Part shown: positions 1-8,573 of the stretch, piece after piece
How the letters are laid out: each line of letters opens with the position of its first letter
Numbering within the stretch: the stretch's first letter is position 1
Source of the DNA: Neptuniibacter caesariensis
GTDB lineage: Bacteria > Pseudomonadota > Gammaproteobacteria > Pseudomonadales > Balneatricaceae
Length of the DNA: 64,000 bases
Direction: 5' to 3'
NCBI RefSeq assembly: GCF_000153345.1
Contig: NZ_CH724126.1
Coordinates: forward strand, 402,774-466,773
Program-made: the position numbers and the translations under genes
The notes under the pieces: model-generated
Databases searched by the model: none
The model's input: only the letters and a program-made list of their open reading frames with translations
What the model was told of the DNA's origin: nothing

Positions 1-111
1 AGTGTGAGCGCTAATCGAGCTTTGGATTATCCCTATGACGAAAATGACCATGACTATTACGGCTGATCCGGCAGCAACAAAGAGGCGAAGGTTGTTGGCA
101 GTCTTAGTCAT
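1..111 (-). CDS. N-terminus of an unidentified membrane protein (cut by window edge)
   Basis: An ATG at 111 reading leftward gives 37 codons with no stop before the window edge. The peptide starts MTKTANNLRLFVAAGSAVIV and continues as a long hydrophobic stretch (about residues 9-30) after a short basic start, so it looks like an N-terminal membrane anchor such as begins a sensor kinase, chemoreceptor or inner-membrane protein. No clear Shine-Dalgarno sequence precedes it and nothing beyond the anchor is visible, so the function cannot be named. It points the same way as purE-purK but is separated from them by the purK terminator. Confidence 0.5.
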   Translation of the reverse strand, partial: MTKTANNLRLFVAAGSAVIVMVIFVIGIIQSSISAHT

Positions 112-322
112 ATAGTCTGTGTGCTTTAATATTAGCCGTTACTGTATTTGTAGTGACTAATTATACAAAACACCTACGGAATATGTGCCTTTAAATGCGC
201 TAATTGGGCATCTTAATAGCAGAAAATTGATCTGGCTCTGAAGGTGAGAAGTTCACTGGCTCATGAAGTCATGAATGGGAAGGAATAAGGGTATAGAGAT
301 GTTTAATCGCCGCTAGCACATA

Positions 323-353
323 CAAAAAAGCCCGGTAAGAACCGGGCTTTTTC
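323..353 (-). terminator. Rho-independent terminator after purK
   Basis: GC-rich stem AAGCCCGG/CCGGGCTT with a short loop. It is flanked by A-runs on one side and T-runs on the other, so it can act in both directions. It lies immediately after the purK stop codon. Confidence 0.85.
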
Positions 354-1454
354 TTAGTCTGAATAGAGGCTTTCGCGAATTCGTTCAAGCTGAGCTTCGA
401 GCGCTGCGCGGTCGTCGCTAACCAGATTCAGGTGGCCTACTTTACGCCCTGGACGAAGAGACTTGTTATACACATGGTGTTGTACATTGCTCTCGCTAAC
501 AATCGACTTAGGTGCTTCGATACCTAACAGGTTAACCATACCTGCATGCTGATTGCATGTTGTGATACCCAAACCGTAATCGCAGATTGCACGAATATGG
601 TTCTCGAACTGAGAGCTAATACCTGCGCCCTGAGTCCAGTGGCCACTGTTGTGGACACGCGGTGCCAGTTCATTCACGATAAGATCATCACCTGCGTGGA
701 ACATCTCAATGGCGATTACGCCAACATATTCCATCGCATTAAGAATCTTATCTGCGATATCTTTTGCTTTAGCGTGCAGTGCAGCTGGTGCATCAGCTGG
801 GGCAATCGAACTCCACAGAATACCGTTGCGGTGAAGGTTTTCTGTTAGTGGATAGAAAACACAATCGCCTGAGGCGTTACGTGCTGCGATCAGCGATAGT
901 TCACGGTCAAAATTAACACGACCTTCAATGACTACTTCTGGCAGGCTGTCGGCTTCAGCGACCAGGTTGTTCAGATCTTCTTCGCATTTCAGAACCCACT
1001 GACCATATCCGTCGTAACCTTCTTCGCAGGTTTTAACAAATACCGGGAAGCCAAGTGCTTTGACGCCGGAGGATAGCTCTTCAGCATTATTCGCCAGGTG
1101 GAAAGGCGCAGTCTGAATGCCTAGTGAGTTTAGGAAGGTTTTCTCACGGCCGCGGTGCTGACAGTACTTGATCGCTTCCGGGTCAGGGAAAACGGAGCAA
1201 TGAGGTTTCAGCGTATTGAGTCGGGCAACATTAACGTGCTCACGTTCAACCGTGACAACGTCAGGTTTACCTAAAGCTTCGTAGAGGGCTTCGCCTTCCA
1301 GATCGGTTTCCAGTTCGACGACGCGGCCGAGACCTTCAACACAGATAAAACTCTCGCCCGGATCGGCAAGGAAGGTAAAGTGGTGACCCATAGGCCACCC
1401 AGCTAATGCCATCATTCGGGCTAGCTGACCACAGCCAACAATAGCAACGTGCAT
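354..1454 (-). CDS. purK: N5-carboxyaminoimidazole ribonucleotide synthase PurK
   Basis: ATP-grasp enzyme that converts AIR, ATP and bicarbonate to N5-CAIR in de novo purine synthesis. At 366 residues it has the normal family length. Visible landmarks are the N-terminal nucleotide-fold start (VAIVGCGQLARMM), the ATP-grasp glycine loop around EEGYDGYGQWV, and the C-terminal family signature NELAPRVHNSGHWT. The start codon overlaps the purE stop by one base (TAATG), so the two are translationally coupled. The product is unstable and is passed to PurE, which fits this pairing. A strong terminator follows directly. Assignment is secure. Confidence 0.97.
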   Translation of the reverse strand: MHVAIVGCGQLARMMALAGWPMGHHFTFLADPGESFICVEGLGRVVELETDLEGEALYEALGKPDVVTVEREHVNVARLNTLKPHCSVFPDPEAIKYCQHRGREKTFLNSLGIQTAPFHLANNAEELSSGVKALGFPVFVKTCEEGYDGYGQWVLKCEEDLNNLVAEADSLPEVVIEGRVNFDRELSLIAARNASGDCVFYPLTENLHRNGILWSSIAPADAPAALHAKAKDIADKILNAMEYVGVIAIEMFHAGDDLIVNELAPRVHNSGHWTQGAGISSQFENHIRAICDYGLGITTCNQHAGMVNLLGIEAPKSIVSESNVQHHVYNKSLRPGRKVGHLNLVSDDRAALEAQLERIRESLYSD

Positions 1455-1936
1455 TATTCTACCTCAACAGGAACGCTGTCAGTTTGTGCTTTACGCCACT
1501 CCTGTAGACGCTGGCTCAGTGCTTCATCTTTAAGGGCTAGCATCTGTGCCGCCATCAGACCTGCATTGTATGCGCCTGCACCGCCAATCGCCTGACAAGC
1601 GACTGCAACGCCACGTGGCATCTGAACCATCGATAGCAGGCTATCCAGGCCCTTAATGTTTTTGCTGGCAACAGGTACCGCAATTACCGGAAGGTGAGTC
1701 ATAGATGCTGCCATCCCTGCCAGGTGAGCAGCGCCGCCAGCACCGGCAATAATTACTTCGACTCCACGAGTGTGTGCTTCAGAAGCATGCTTGAAAAGGC
1801 GCTCAGGTGTACGGTGAGCAGAAACAACTTTTGCTTCAAACTCTACACCCAGCTCTTCCAATGGTTTGGTTGCTTCTTGCATGGTTGGCCAGTCAGAGCG
1901 TGAGCCCATAATGATACTGACGGATACTTTACTCAT
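1454..1936 (-). CDS. purE: N5-CAIR mutase PurE (class I)
   Basis: Moves the carboxyl group of N5-CAIR to C4 to give CAIR, the step after PurK. The 160-residue protein carries the class I PurE landmarks: [12 protein letters not shown] near the N-terminus (substrate phosphate binding), [10 protein letters not shown] (catalytic His region) and the glycine/alanine-rich [14 protein letters not shown] loop. First gene of a two-gene purE-purK operon. The 260 bp upstream, shared divergently with the GAF-GGDEF gene, must hold its promoter; I saw no convincing PurR-type palindrome there. Confidence 0.97.
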   Translation of the reverse strand: MSKVSVSIIMGSRSDWPTMQEATKPLEELGVEFEAKVVSAHRTPERLFKHASEAHTRGVEVIIAGAGGAAHLAGMAASMTHLPVIAVPVASKNIKGLDSLLSMVQMPRGVAVACQAIGGAGAYNAGLMAAQMLALKDEALSQRLQEWRKAQTDSVPVEVE

Positions 1937-2197
1937 GTTTTGTACCTGTTTCCCCTTGGCTTACGCCAGAAATTCAATAATCAGCGCGCTGTAATGGTCT
2001 TTCATTAAGTACAGGGCAAATAATTTGGTCGGGAAGTGTACCAAAAAACACCATTAACTTCTCGTTTCTATGAGCAGATCTTAAACAAAAGAGATAGGGG
2101 GCCATTTCAATGCGAGATGGCTCAGGCGTAGTGATATTCAAACATTTGTATGGAAAAGCGGGAATGCGTTGCTATTCTGAGTTAGGTAGCCAACTTA

Positions 2198-3181
2198 ATG
2201 AGTAGAGAAACTGTTATGGAACAACCTCTTATCCCCAAGGATGAAGATAAGCGTATTGATTGCCTGCATAGACTGAATATTCTCGATACTGCCTCTGAAG
2301 AGCGTTTTGATCGCCTGACCCGGCTGGCGCAACGAATTTTTGATGTGCCTATTGCGCTGGTTAGCCTGGTAGACACCAATCGCCAATGGTTCAAATCCTG
2401 TATGGGGCTGGATGCCTCAGAAACGGGGCGTGATATCTCCTTCTGTGGACATGCAATTTTGGATGATCAGGTATTTGTTATTAACAACGCTCTGCAAGAT
2501 CCGCGTTTTGCTGATAACCCTCTGGTTACCGATGCACCGCATATCCGCTTTTATGCGGGCTGCCCGCTGCGTGATGTCGGTGGACAGCGCCTGGGGACGC
2601 TATGCCTGATAGACACTAAACCCCGTGATTTTAGCCATGATGATGTGATCGCATTAAAAGATTTAGCTGCGATGGCGGAACAGGAGTTAGCGGCGGTTCA
2701 ATTGGCGACCACGGATGAGCTGACCGAAATATCCAACCGCAGAGGCTTTATTATTCTCGCTGAAAAAGCGCTTAGCTGGTGCTGTAGAAATGCCCAGGAA
2801 GCGTCTTTGTTGTTTATGGATCTGGATGGGTTTAAGGAGATTAATGATTCTCTCGGACATGGAGTAGGTGATCAGATTCTAAAAGCGTTTAGTGCTGAAT
2901 TGCAGAACAACTTTCGCAGCTCGGATGTGATTGGGCGAATAGGAGGGGATGAATTTGTGCTCTTTCTAATGGGTAGTAATCTGCAAGAGTCTGATCTGTA
3001 TATTCAGCGTCTGCGTGATGCGCTAAAAGGCTTATACCTGCAGGGTAAGTTGCCGTGTGAGGTTTCATTTAGTGTAGGGTCAATCCCCGTGGATTATTGC
3101 AATCCAGGGTCGCTGGAACAGCTGTTAGCAGGTTCGGATAAACTTATGTACCAAGAGAAAGGAAAAACCAGATCGTTCTGA
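2198..3181 (+). CDS. GAF-GGDEF diguanylate cyclase
   Basis: Predicted soluble diguanylate cyclase of 327 residues making cyclic-di-GMP from two GTP. Residues about 20-165 form a GAF-type sensor domain of the kind often fused to cyclases (ISFCGHAIL, GCPLRDVGGQRLGTLCLID). Residues about 170-325 form the GGDEF domain, with the catalytic GGDEF at 249-253 intact. An RSSD inhibitory site lies exactly five residues before it, so product feedback is likely. No membrane segment is present. The start could also be Met7 (ATG at 2216); neither start has a strong ribosome binding site. It is monocistronic, divergent from purE, and followed by a terminator shared with the convergent gene. The signal sensed is unknown. 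Confidence 0.9.
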   Translation: MSRETVMEQPLIPKDEDKRIDCLHRLNILDTASEERFDRLTRLAQRIFDVPIALVSLVDTNRQWFKSCMGLDASETGRDISFCGHAILDDQVFVINNALQDPRFADNPLVTDAPHIRFYAGCPLRDVGGQRLGTLCLIDTKPRDFSHDDVIALKDLAAMAEQELAAVQLATTDELTEISNRRGFIILAEKALSWCCRNAQEASLLFMDLDGFKEINDSLGHGVGDQILKAFSAELQNNFRSSDVIGRIGGDEFVLFLMGSNLQESDLYIQRLRDALKGLYLQGKLPCEVSFSVGSIPVDYCNPGSLEQLLAGSDKLMYQEKGKTRSF

Positions 3182-3212
3182 ACTGTTTGTCTTATCAGGT
3201 TTTCTGTTACGT

Positions 3213-3240
3213 AAAAAAGGGAGCAGAAGCTCCCTTTTAT
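3213..3240. terminator. Bidirectional terminator between convergent genes
   Basis: Perfect 10-bp stem AAAAGGGAGC/GCTCCCTTTT with an AGAA loop. It is flanked by A-runs and T-runs, so it serves both the GAF-GGDEF gene on the plus strand and the repeat-protein gene on the minus strand. Confidence 0.85.
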
Positions 3241-3261
3241 AATCACGTTCTAGGCTTGTAC

Positions 3262-4677
3262 TTAAATTTTAGCGATTTCTGCTTTTTTCGCTTTGAAGCC
3301 GTCTTCAATTTCAGAGTTCTTCAGCGTGATGACACCTTTGCCTTTGATTTTAAGGCCAGACTTCTTACCACTGTCATTGTGCTCTGTTTTGCTGTTCTCG
3401 ATCAGAGCAGCTACTTTACCATCGTGCTTGGATTCCAGAACGATGCCCTTACCGCTGTTCTTATGCGACTTAACTGAGGTGATTAGGGAGTTCAGGTCAC
3501 CGTTGTCTTCTTCTGTCACTTTGAAGCCGTCATCGGTGTTCCCTGTTGCTGAAGAATCGACGATAGTGATGTCGATGTTGCCTTCACCTTCCTCATCGAA
3601 GTCCAGGCCTTCGTCCAGGTTGTTATTGATCGTTGCTGAGTAAAGTACGGTTTTGATGCTGCCGTTGCCTTCTTCGTCGATGTCGAAGCCATCATCAAAG
3701 TCGATACCAAACTCGTAGACCTCTACTGTGCCGTCTTTATGTAGCTCAACTTCACGTTCAAAACACTTGTCATCTGGGGAGCCGGTGATAGCCGCTGGTA
3801 CTTTGTCCACCGTCATTTCACCGGCTTTAAATTCCGCTTCCACCGGGGATGGTAGAAGGCTTTGCAGAAGATTTTTTTGGCAGTATGCGCCATTGTCAGA
3901 GAAATCTACATTGCTGGCATTTACAATCACATCACCATTCTGGCCTTCGTCTAATTCAACGCCATCCGCACCCACTTTTGTGAAGCTGGAATCGTGTGCA
4001 GTGAAGAAAATGCTACCTTCGCTGCGCTCATCAACGCGCAGGCCATCGCCATCTACACGACCAAAGCCAACATTGTGCACCTTAACGTTGTAGGCATTCA
4101 CCGCAATAGAGGCGGCTGAACCACCTCCCTGACCGCCAGCGCCTGCACCGCAATCTTTGATAATGTCGCAGTCAGACACATGGATACCGTGATAAGCGAC
4201 ATCGCTTACCTCAACATCATTCAGGGTGACGGTGAGTGTGCCGGTCTGGTTTTTACGCAGGTTAACAACGATACCTTTACCTGCTTCAACTTGCAGGTCA
4301 CCACGATTCTGGATGCTGAAACCACCTGGGCCAGCAAACTTAAGACCGCTAATGTTCAGGTCTGCGCCTTCTGCTATTGCCAGTAGGTCTATGTTTTTAT
4401 CCGATTCGATCGTCTGCCCGTTACCGTAGATAGAAATTGGGGCCTGACCTTTGTAAGTCAGTGTAGATTCAATTTCGATCTCATCTTTGGTCGTGACAAT
4501 GATGCTGTCTGCTTTGCCCATAGCAACAGCTTCCAAAGCTGCGCGCATGGAGCCTTCGCCGCTGTCTTTGCCATTGGTCACCTGAATGGGTGCAGCAAAA
4601 GCAGTTGTGGTTATTAGGGCTGCGCCAATCGATAGAGCCAGCGCTTTCAACTTGTGTGAACCGTTCAGCATAGACAT
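3262..4677 (-). CDS. Exported acidic repeat protein, probable right-handed beta-helix
   Basis: I do not recognise a characterised homologue. The 471-residue protein begins with a clear Sec signal peptide (about residues 1-29, ending TTTAFA-AP), so it is periplasmic, surface-bound or secreted. Residues about 30-210 look like beta-helix sequence (TNGKDSGEGSMRAALEA, with parallel strand-turn patterns). From residue 211 it contains an exact 27-residue repeat: 211-237, 238-264, then a Cys-bearing insertion 265-328, then 329-355, 356-382, 383-409 and 410-436. Each unit opens with [DEK]G-h-x-h, usually followed by acidic residues and a Gly at unit position 11. Early units are strongly acidic (DIDEEGNG, DFDEEGEG), while the last 60 residues are Lys-rich. 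Acidic turns suggest metal binding, but this is inference. SD AAGGAT sits 9 nt before the ATG. It ends with a rho-independent terminator. Confidence 0.8.
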   Translation of the reverse strand: MSMLNGSHKLKALALSIGAALITTTAFAAPIQVTNGKDSGEGSMRAALEAVAMGKADSIIVTTKDEIEIESTLTYKGQAPISIYGNGQTIESDKNIDLLAIAEGADLNISGLKFAGPGGFSIQNRGDLQVEAGKGIVVNLRKNQTGTLTVTLNDVEVSDVAYHGIHVSDCDIIKDCGAGAGGQGGGSAASIAVNAYNVKVHNVGFGRVDGDGLRVDERSEGSIFFTAHDSSFTKVGADGVELDEGQNGDVIVNASNVDFSDNGAYCQKNLLQSLLPSPVEAEFKAGEMTVDKVPAAITGSPDDKCFEREVELHKDGTVEVYEFGIDFDDGFDIDEEGNGSIKTVLYSATINNNLDEGLDFDEEGEGNIDITIVDSSATGNTDDGFKVTEEDNGDLNSLITSVKSHKNSGKGIVLESKHDGKVAALIENSKTEHNDSGKKSGLKIKGKGVITLKNSEIEDGFKAKKAEIAKI

Positions 4678-4930
4678 GAGGAGTTATCCTTTTTGGAGGC
4701 TGTTAAAAACTGGGACAACAAAACTAGCGGGGGCAAATGACGTTTGAGTGACAAAAAGAAGAAACTTTTAATAAAGCGCGGCAGGGTTATTGGTCACTCG
4801 CTGTGAGCAACCTGATTCTTGAAAGGGAAGAATAGAGCTACGGGGAAAGAGGGCAAGCCTTGCATGAGCATTCTGATTTAGCAGGGTGGTGCTAGAGCAA
4901 CGGCACCCCAGTTTTTATGATGCCTTGTAA
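4678..4930. other. Intergenic region between HTH regulator and repeat protein
   Basis: About 250 bp without a convincing gene. It must contain the promoter of the repeat-protein gene and the 3' end of the regulator transcript. I found no strong consensus promoter, terminator or long inverted repeat by eye. Confidence 0.5.
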
Positions 4931-5743
4931 CTAGTGACGAGCCCTGAAGTGCATCTCATGTGGGTCAATATTATTTTTGACGGCTTTCTTTATAGAGTCT
5001 TCTATCTCTGGAGTATCCATATCGTATAAACCACATAGTCTAAGTGCTTTCATTATATTTACAGATTGCCCCAGGTACTCATATACCACACGGGCTGCGC
5101 AAGGCATGCGTTCTCCACTTCCGGATACGCCCAATTTAAGGCCGGATAGTCGGGATACACGATTCTTGAAAGTGGGGAAAAGGATCGTTTGACTGATCTC
5201 GTGGCCAGTCAGAGACTCATAATCGACCATAAAAATACGATCGGTTAAAAAATGCGCCATGCCCAGATATACCCCATGGCAGACCCTTTCATGTTGGCTC
5301 TCTTTAAAACGCTCTGTACGTTTATAGTAGACCTTGTCCCCCTGGCGCTCGATGCATACCAGCATTCGCAGAAGCTTACTGGGGCAGGCCATAGAAATAT
5401 GGTATTCGAAGTAGTAGCCCTGATATTTATCGAGTTCAGTATTACCTGCCTTACCCATCTGCTTCATATGGTCAGTTTCAGGCAGTTCTGAAACCTTGGA
5501 AGGTGTTGCTTCTGGGCGAACCTGTATGAGTCTTTGGAACTGGTTGTAAGGCAACAGAATCTCATGTTCCTCAACCCCAAAAAAGTCACAAATGCGGCGC
5601 ATTGTATTGGCTGAGGGTAGTGACTTGCCTCGCAAGTAGCGGTTGAACTGAGGGCGATTAATATTGAGGCGGCGGCATATCTCAGCGACGGACTTATAGT
5701 AACTGCATAGTAATCGGAGATTTCGAGGAAAATCTTGTGTCAT
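4931..5743 (-). CDS. XRE-type helix-turn-helix transcriptional regulator
   Basis: A 270-residue protein with an N-terminal HTH domain at about residues 10-65 (SVAEICRRLNINRPQFNRYLRGKSLPSANTMRRICDFF, shown in part: NINRPQFNRYLRGKS is the recognition region). A larger C-terminal domain at about 110-250 lacks an obvious enzyme motif and may bind a ligand. SD AGGA lies 7 nt before the ATG. It sits between an amino-acid symporter gene and the exported repeat-protein gene on the same strand, 160 bp and 253 bp away respectively, so it could control either. The leader has two adjacent palindromes that could be an autoregulatory operator. The family is clear; the regulon is unknown. Confidence 0.8.
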   Translation of the reverse strand: MTQDFPRNLRLLCSYYKSVAEICRRLNINRPQFNRYLRGKSLPSANTMRRICDFFGVEEHEILLPYNQFQRLIQVRPEATPSKVSELPETDHMKQMGKAGNTELDKYQGYYFEYHISMACPSKLLRMLVCIERQGDKVYYKRTERFKESQHERVCHGVYLGMAHFLTDRIFMVDYESLTGHEISQTILFPTFKNRVSRLSGLKLGVSGSGERMPCAARVVYEYLGQSVNIMKALRLCGLYDMDTPEIEDSIKKAVKNNIDPHEMHFRARH

Positions 5744-5773
5744 CTTGAGATCCTGACTCGTGCGCCTAAGTAA

Positions 5774-5801
5774 CTCTGAAAGCGACCAGCGGCTTTCAGA
5801 G
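5774..5801. promoter_or_regulatory. Perfect inverted repeat in the HTH regulator leader
   Basis: CTCTGAAAGC and GCTTTCAGAG form a perfect 10-bp inverted repeat with an 8-nt centre, 31-58 bp upstream of the regulator ATG. A second 8-bp hairpin (5806-5826) directly abuts it. It could be an autoregulatory operator or an RNA hairpin; no U-tract follows in the minus direction. Confidence 0.45.
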
Positions 5802-5857
5802 CACTAAAGGGTCTTTACGACCTTTTTTTGCACTATCTTAACGCTGCCTGCATGCAT

Positions 5858-5889
5858 TAAAAAGCCCACATCCATAGATGGATGTAGGC
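5858..5889 (-). terminator. Rho-independent terminator after the AGCS symporter gene
   Basis: On the minus strand an 11-bp stem (GCCTACATCCA/TGGATGTGGGC, one G-T pair) with a TCTA loop is followed by TTTTT. It lies just after the symporter stop codon and separates it from the HTH regulator gene. Confidence 0.8.
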
Positions 5890-5903
5890 GAGCTACCACA
5901 ACG

Positions 5904-7433
5904 TTAAACGTTTACCTTGTCTTTCTCATCTTCTGTCTGATCAACCTCAGCTTTAACTCCGCAGCGTTTTTCCCAGAAGGTTGCGTTTTTGATACCCAGT
6001 TTTGCCGGATTGAACTCATATTTAGACACACCTGCTTTACGCTGTGCTTCATAATCCTTCAGGGCTTTCAGGGCAGGTTTGGACATAAAGAATATGATCA
6101 GGATGCCAACGATGTTTAGCCATGCCATCAGGCCTACACCAACATCACCCATCGCCCATGCCAGGTTGGCCGTTTTCACCGCACCATAGAATGTCGCGGC
6201 CATCAGAACCAACTTCAGCAAACCGGTCAGGCCTGGAATATCCATCGAGCGCTTCAGGTAAGCAACATTGGTTTCGGCAATGTAGTAGTAAGCCAGAATT
6301 GTGGTGAAGGAGAAGAAGAACAGCGCGAATGCGATGAACGGGTTACCCACACCCGGCAGTACGCTTTCAATTGCCATCTGTGTGAACATGGGGCCGTTGG
6401 CTGCAACATCAGCGGAGATGTTCTGCACCAGGAAGGCATCACCTGCACCGTGTACGTTATACGCGCCGGTTATCAGGATCATGAATGCAGTTGCGGAGCA
6501 TACGAACAGGGTATCGATGTATACCGAGAACGCCTGTACCAGACCTTGCTGCGCAGGGTGCTCTACTTCCGCGGCTGCGGCAGCATGAGGGCCCGTTCCC
6601 TGACCAGCTTCGTTGGAGTAAACACCTCGTTTAACACCCCAGCCAATCGCAGCACCGAGGCCTGCCATGGGTGTAAACGCGTCTTCCAGGATCATGCTGA
6701 TGATGCCTGGCAGCATATCGATGTTCAGTAGCACGATTACTGCAGCGATGATGATGTACGCCAGAGCCATGAAAGGTACAACAATCTGAGTGAAGTTGGC
6801 GATACGTTTTACGCCACCGAAGATGATGAAACCAAGGATCAACACCACAACAGTGCCCGTCATGATCTTAGCCATGCTCAGTGTACCCATTGAGGTTTCG
6901 ATCATTTGGCCAGAACCGAACGCTTGCTCTACCGCGTTACCGATACTGTTAGCCTGAACACCTGGAAGGAATACGCCGCATGCTAGAATCGTCGCGATTG
7001 CGAAGATCCACGCGAACCATTTCTGGCCCATCGCTTTTTCGAAGTAATAAGCCGGACCACCGCGGTACTGGCCTTCGTGTTCCTCTTTGTAAATCTGTGC
7101 CAGCGTCGATTCAGCGTATGCCGTTGCTGCGCCGAAGAACGCCACAACCCACATCCAGAATACAGCCCCTGGACCGCCGAATCCGATTGCGGCTGCAACA
7201 CCTGCGATATTACCCGTACCTACACGACCGGAAAGGGAAACCGCGAGTGCCTGGAAGGATGATATGCCGTGTTCGGAACTTTTACCTGACAGTAGTAAGT
7301 TCCACATTTCACGGAACATGCGTACCTGTACAAAGCGGGTTAGGATCGAGTAGAACAAACCTGCTCCCAGGCACAGGTAAATCAGCGCAGGGCTCCAGAT
7401 TATGCCGTTCATAAAGTCGACAAATGTTTGCAT
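5904..7433 (-). CDS. AGCS-family sodium:alanine/glycine symporter
   Basis: Inner-membrane Na+-coupled transporter for a small neutral amino acid, 509 residues, with about ten to eleven hydrophobic segments. The AGCS family is recognised from the N-terminal GLFYSILTRFVQVR region, the glycine-rich SLSGRVGTGNIAGVAAAI substrate segment, and GVKRGVYSNEAGQGTGPHAA in the middle. The Lys/Asp/Glu-rich C-terminal tail is cytoplasmic. It is preceded by a 120-bp gap after ansA and has its own terminator, so it is probably a single-gene unit, although read-through from aspA-ansA cannot be excluded. Exact substrate (alanine, glycine or similar) is not decided by sequence. Confidence 0.93.
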   Translation of the reverse strand: MQTFVDFMNGIIWSPALIYLCLGAGLFYSILTRFVQVRMFREMWNLLLSGKSSEHGISSFQALAVSLSGRVGTGNIAGVAAAIGFGGPGAVFWMWVVAFFGAATAYAESTLAQIYKEEHEGQYRGGPAYYFEKAMGQKWFAWIFAIATILACGVFLPGVQANSIGNAVEQAFGSGQMIETSMGTLSMAKIMTGTVVVLILGFIIFGGVKRIANFTQIVVPFMALAYIIIAAVIVLLNIDMLPGIISMILEDAFTPMAGLGAAIGWGVKRGVYSNEAGQGTGPHAAAAAEVEHPAQQGLVQAFSVYIDTLFVCSATAFMILITGAYNVHGAGDAFLVQNISADVAANGPMFTQMAIESVLPGVGNPFIAFALFFFSFTTILAYYYIAETNVAYLKRSMDIPGLTGLLKLVLMAATFYGAVKTANLAWAMGDVGVGLMAWLNIVGILIIFFMSKPALKALKDYEAQRKAGVSKYEFNPAKLGIKNATFWEKRCGVKAEVDQTEDEKDKVNV

Positions 7434-7553
7434 GAGAAAGATCTCCTAAAATGTGCCTTGTGAGCACTGTGTTGGGATTATTGTTGTATTGAGGCTTGTC
7501 GCTCTTTAGTCAGGAAGGCTTGGGCCCGAATGCGACAGCGCGCTTATGCAGGG

Positions 7554-8573
7554 TCATCTACTCAGCTCACCACAGAGTGGAGTACACAGCTCTGTGCGTA
7601 TCTCCTCTGCTGACCTGGATTGGCTGATCAGATAATGCATTTTGGTGAAGGCTGCTTCGAGGGTCATATCGCCCCCGGACACTACTCCAATTTTGTTGAG
7701 GGTCGCCCCGGTTGCGTAGGCACCCTGATTTACAGAACCATGCGGGCACTGGGTGATGTTCAGGATGGTAACGCCGCGTTCAGATGCGTGTTGCAAGCAA
7801 TCAATAAATGCAGGGTTGGCGTCCGGTGGATTACCTGCACCGTAGGTTTGTAACACCAGTCCCTTCAGTGATGAATGATCTAGCACCGCTTCGAGTACGC
7901 GCGCCGAGATACCTGGGTAGGTTTGGAGGGTACTGACCGAGTCCGGATTAAACACCGGGATATCACCCATGCGACCGCTTTGCTTAAGAAGTAGGTTTTG
8001 TTGCAGCTCAATATTGATGCCCACATTGGCAAGCCATGGAAAGTTAGGGGAATCGAACGCATCGAACCCGGAGCTCTTTACTTTGGAGCTACGGTTGCCG
8101 CGCAGTAGTCGGCCGTTGAAGTAGATACAGACTTCAGGAATGTCATAATTTCCCGCGAGTAGCAGGGCGGTAGTCAGGTTATCAGATGCATCGCTACGCA
8201 GCTCGACCATTGGGATCTGGGAGCCGGTCAGGACAACAGGCTTATCCATGCCTTGCAGCATGAAGGACAACATCGAGGCGGTGTATGCCATAGTGTCAGT
8301 GCCGTGCAGTACGACAAAACCGTCGTAGTTGTTCCAGTTTTGCTTAAGACGATTGCCTAGCCGGGTCCAGTCATCTGGTACCAGATTGGAGCTATCGATC
8401 AGTTGCCGGCACTCGATCATGTCGAACTCGACGTCTGGCAAATCGTTAATGCCACGGGAGTTTAGCTCGGCTGCGACCAGCGTGTTAAAACCACTCATCG
8501 GAACATAGCCTTGCTCGGAAGGCTGCATGCCGATAGTGCCGCCGGTGTAGATGATCAGTACACGACGTTTCAT
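7554..8573 (-). CDS. ansA: Type I (cytoplasmic) L-asparaginase
   Basis: Hydrolyses L-asparagine to aspartate and ammonia. The 339-residue protein has no signal peptide, matching the cytoplasmic type I enzyme. The nucleophile region IIYTGGTIGM (Thr13) is followed by the second catalytic motif LHGTDTM (Thr92, Asp93) and TGSQIP. The ATG overlaps the aspA stop (ATGA), so translation is coupled to the preceding aspartase gene. The pair converts asparagine to fumarate and two ammonia molecules. The arrangement resembles the Bacillus ans operon in content, but with aspartase first. Confidence 0.95.
   Translation of the reverse strand: MKRRVLIIYTGGTIGMQPSEQGYVPMSGFNTLVAAELNSRGINDLPDVEFDMIECRQLIDSSNLVPDDWTRLGNRLKQNWNNYDGFVVLHGTDTMAYTASMLSFMLQGMDKPVVLTGSQIPMVELRSDASDNLTTALLLAGNYDIPEVCIYFNGRLLRGNRSSKVKSSGFDAFDSPNFPWLANVGINIELQQNLLLKQSGRMGDIPVFNPDSVSTLQTYPGISARVLEAVLDHSSLKGLVLQTYGAGNPPDANPAFIDCLQHASERGVTILNITQCPHGSVNQGAYATGATLNKIGVVSGGDMTLEAAFTKMHYLISQSRSAEEIRTELCTPLCGELSR

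Noticed and set aside
546..848. Plus-strand open frame inside purK
   Set aside because: Antisense shadow of a clear purK; cysteine-rich random-looking peptide, no start signal.
1937..2197. PurR operator upstream of purE
   Set aside because: No sequence close to the enteric PurR palindrome was visible in the intergenic region.
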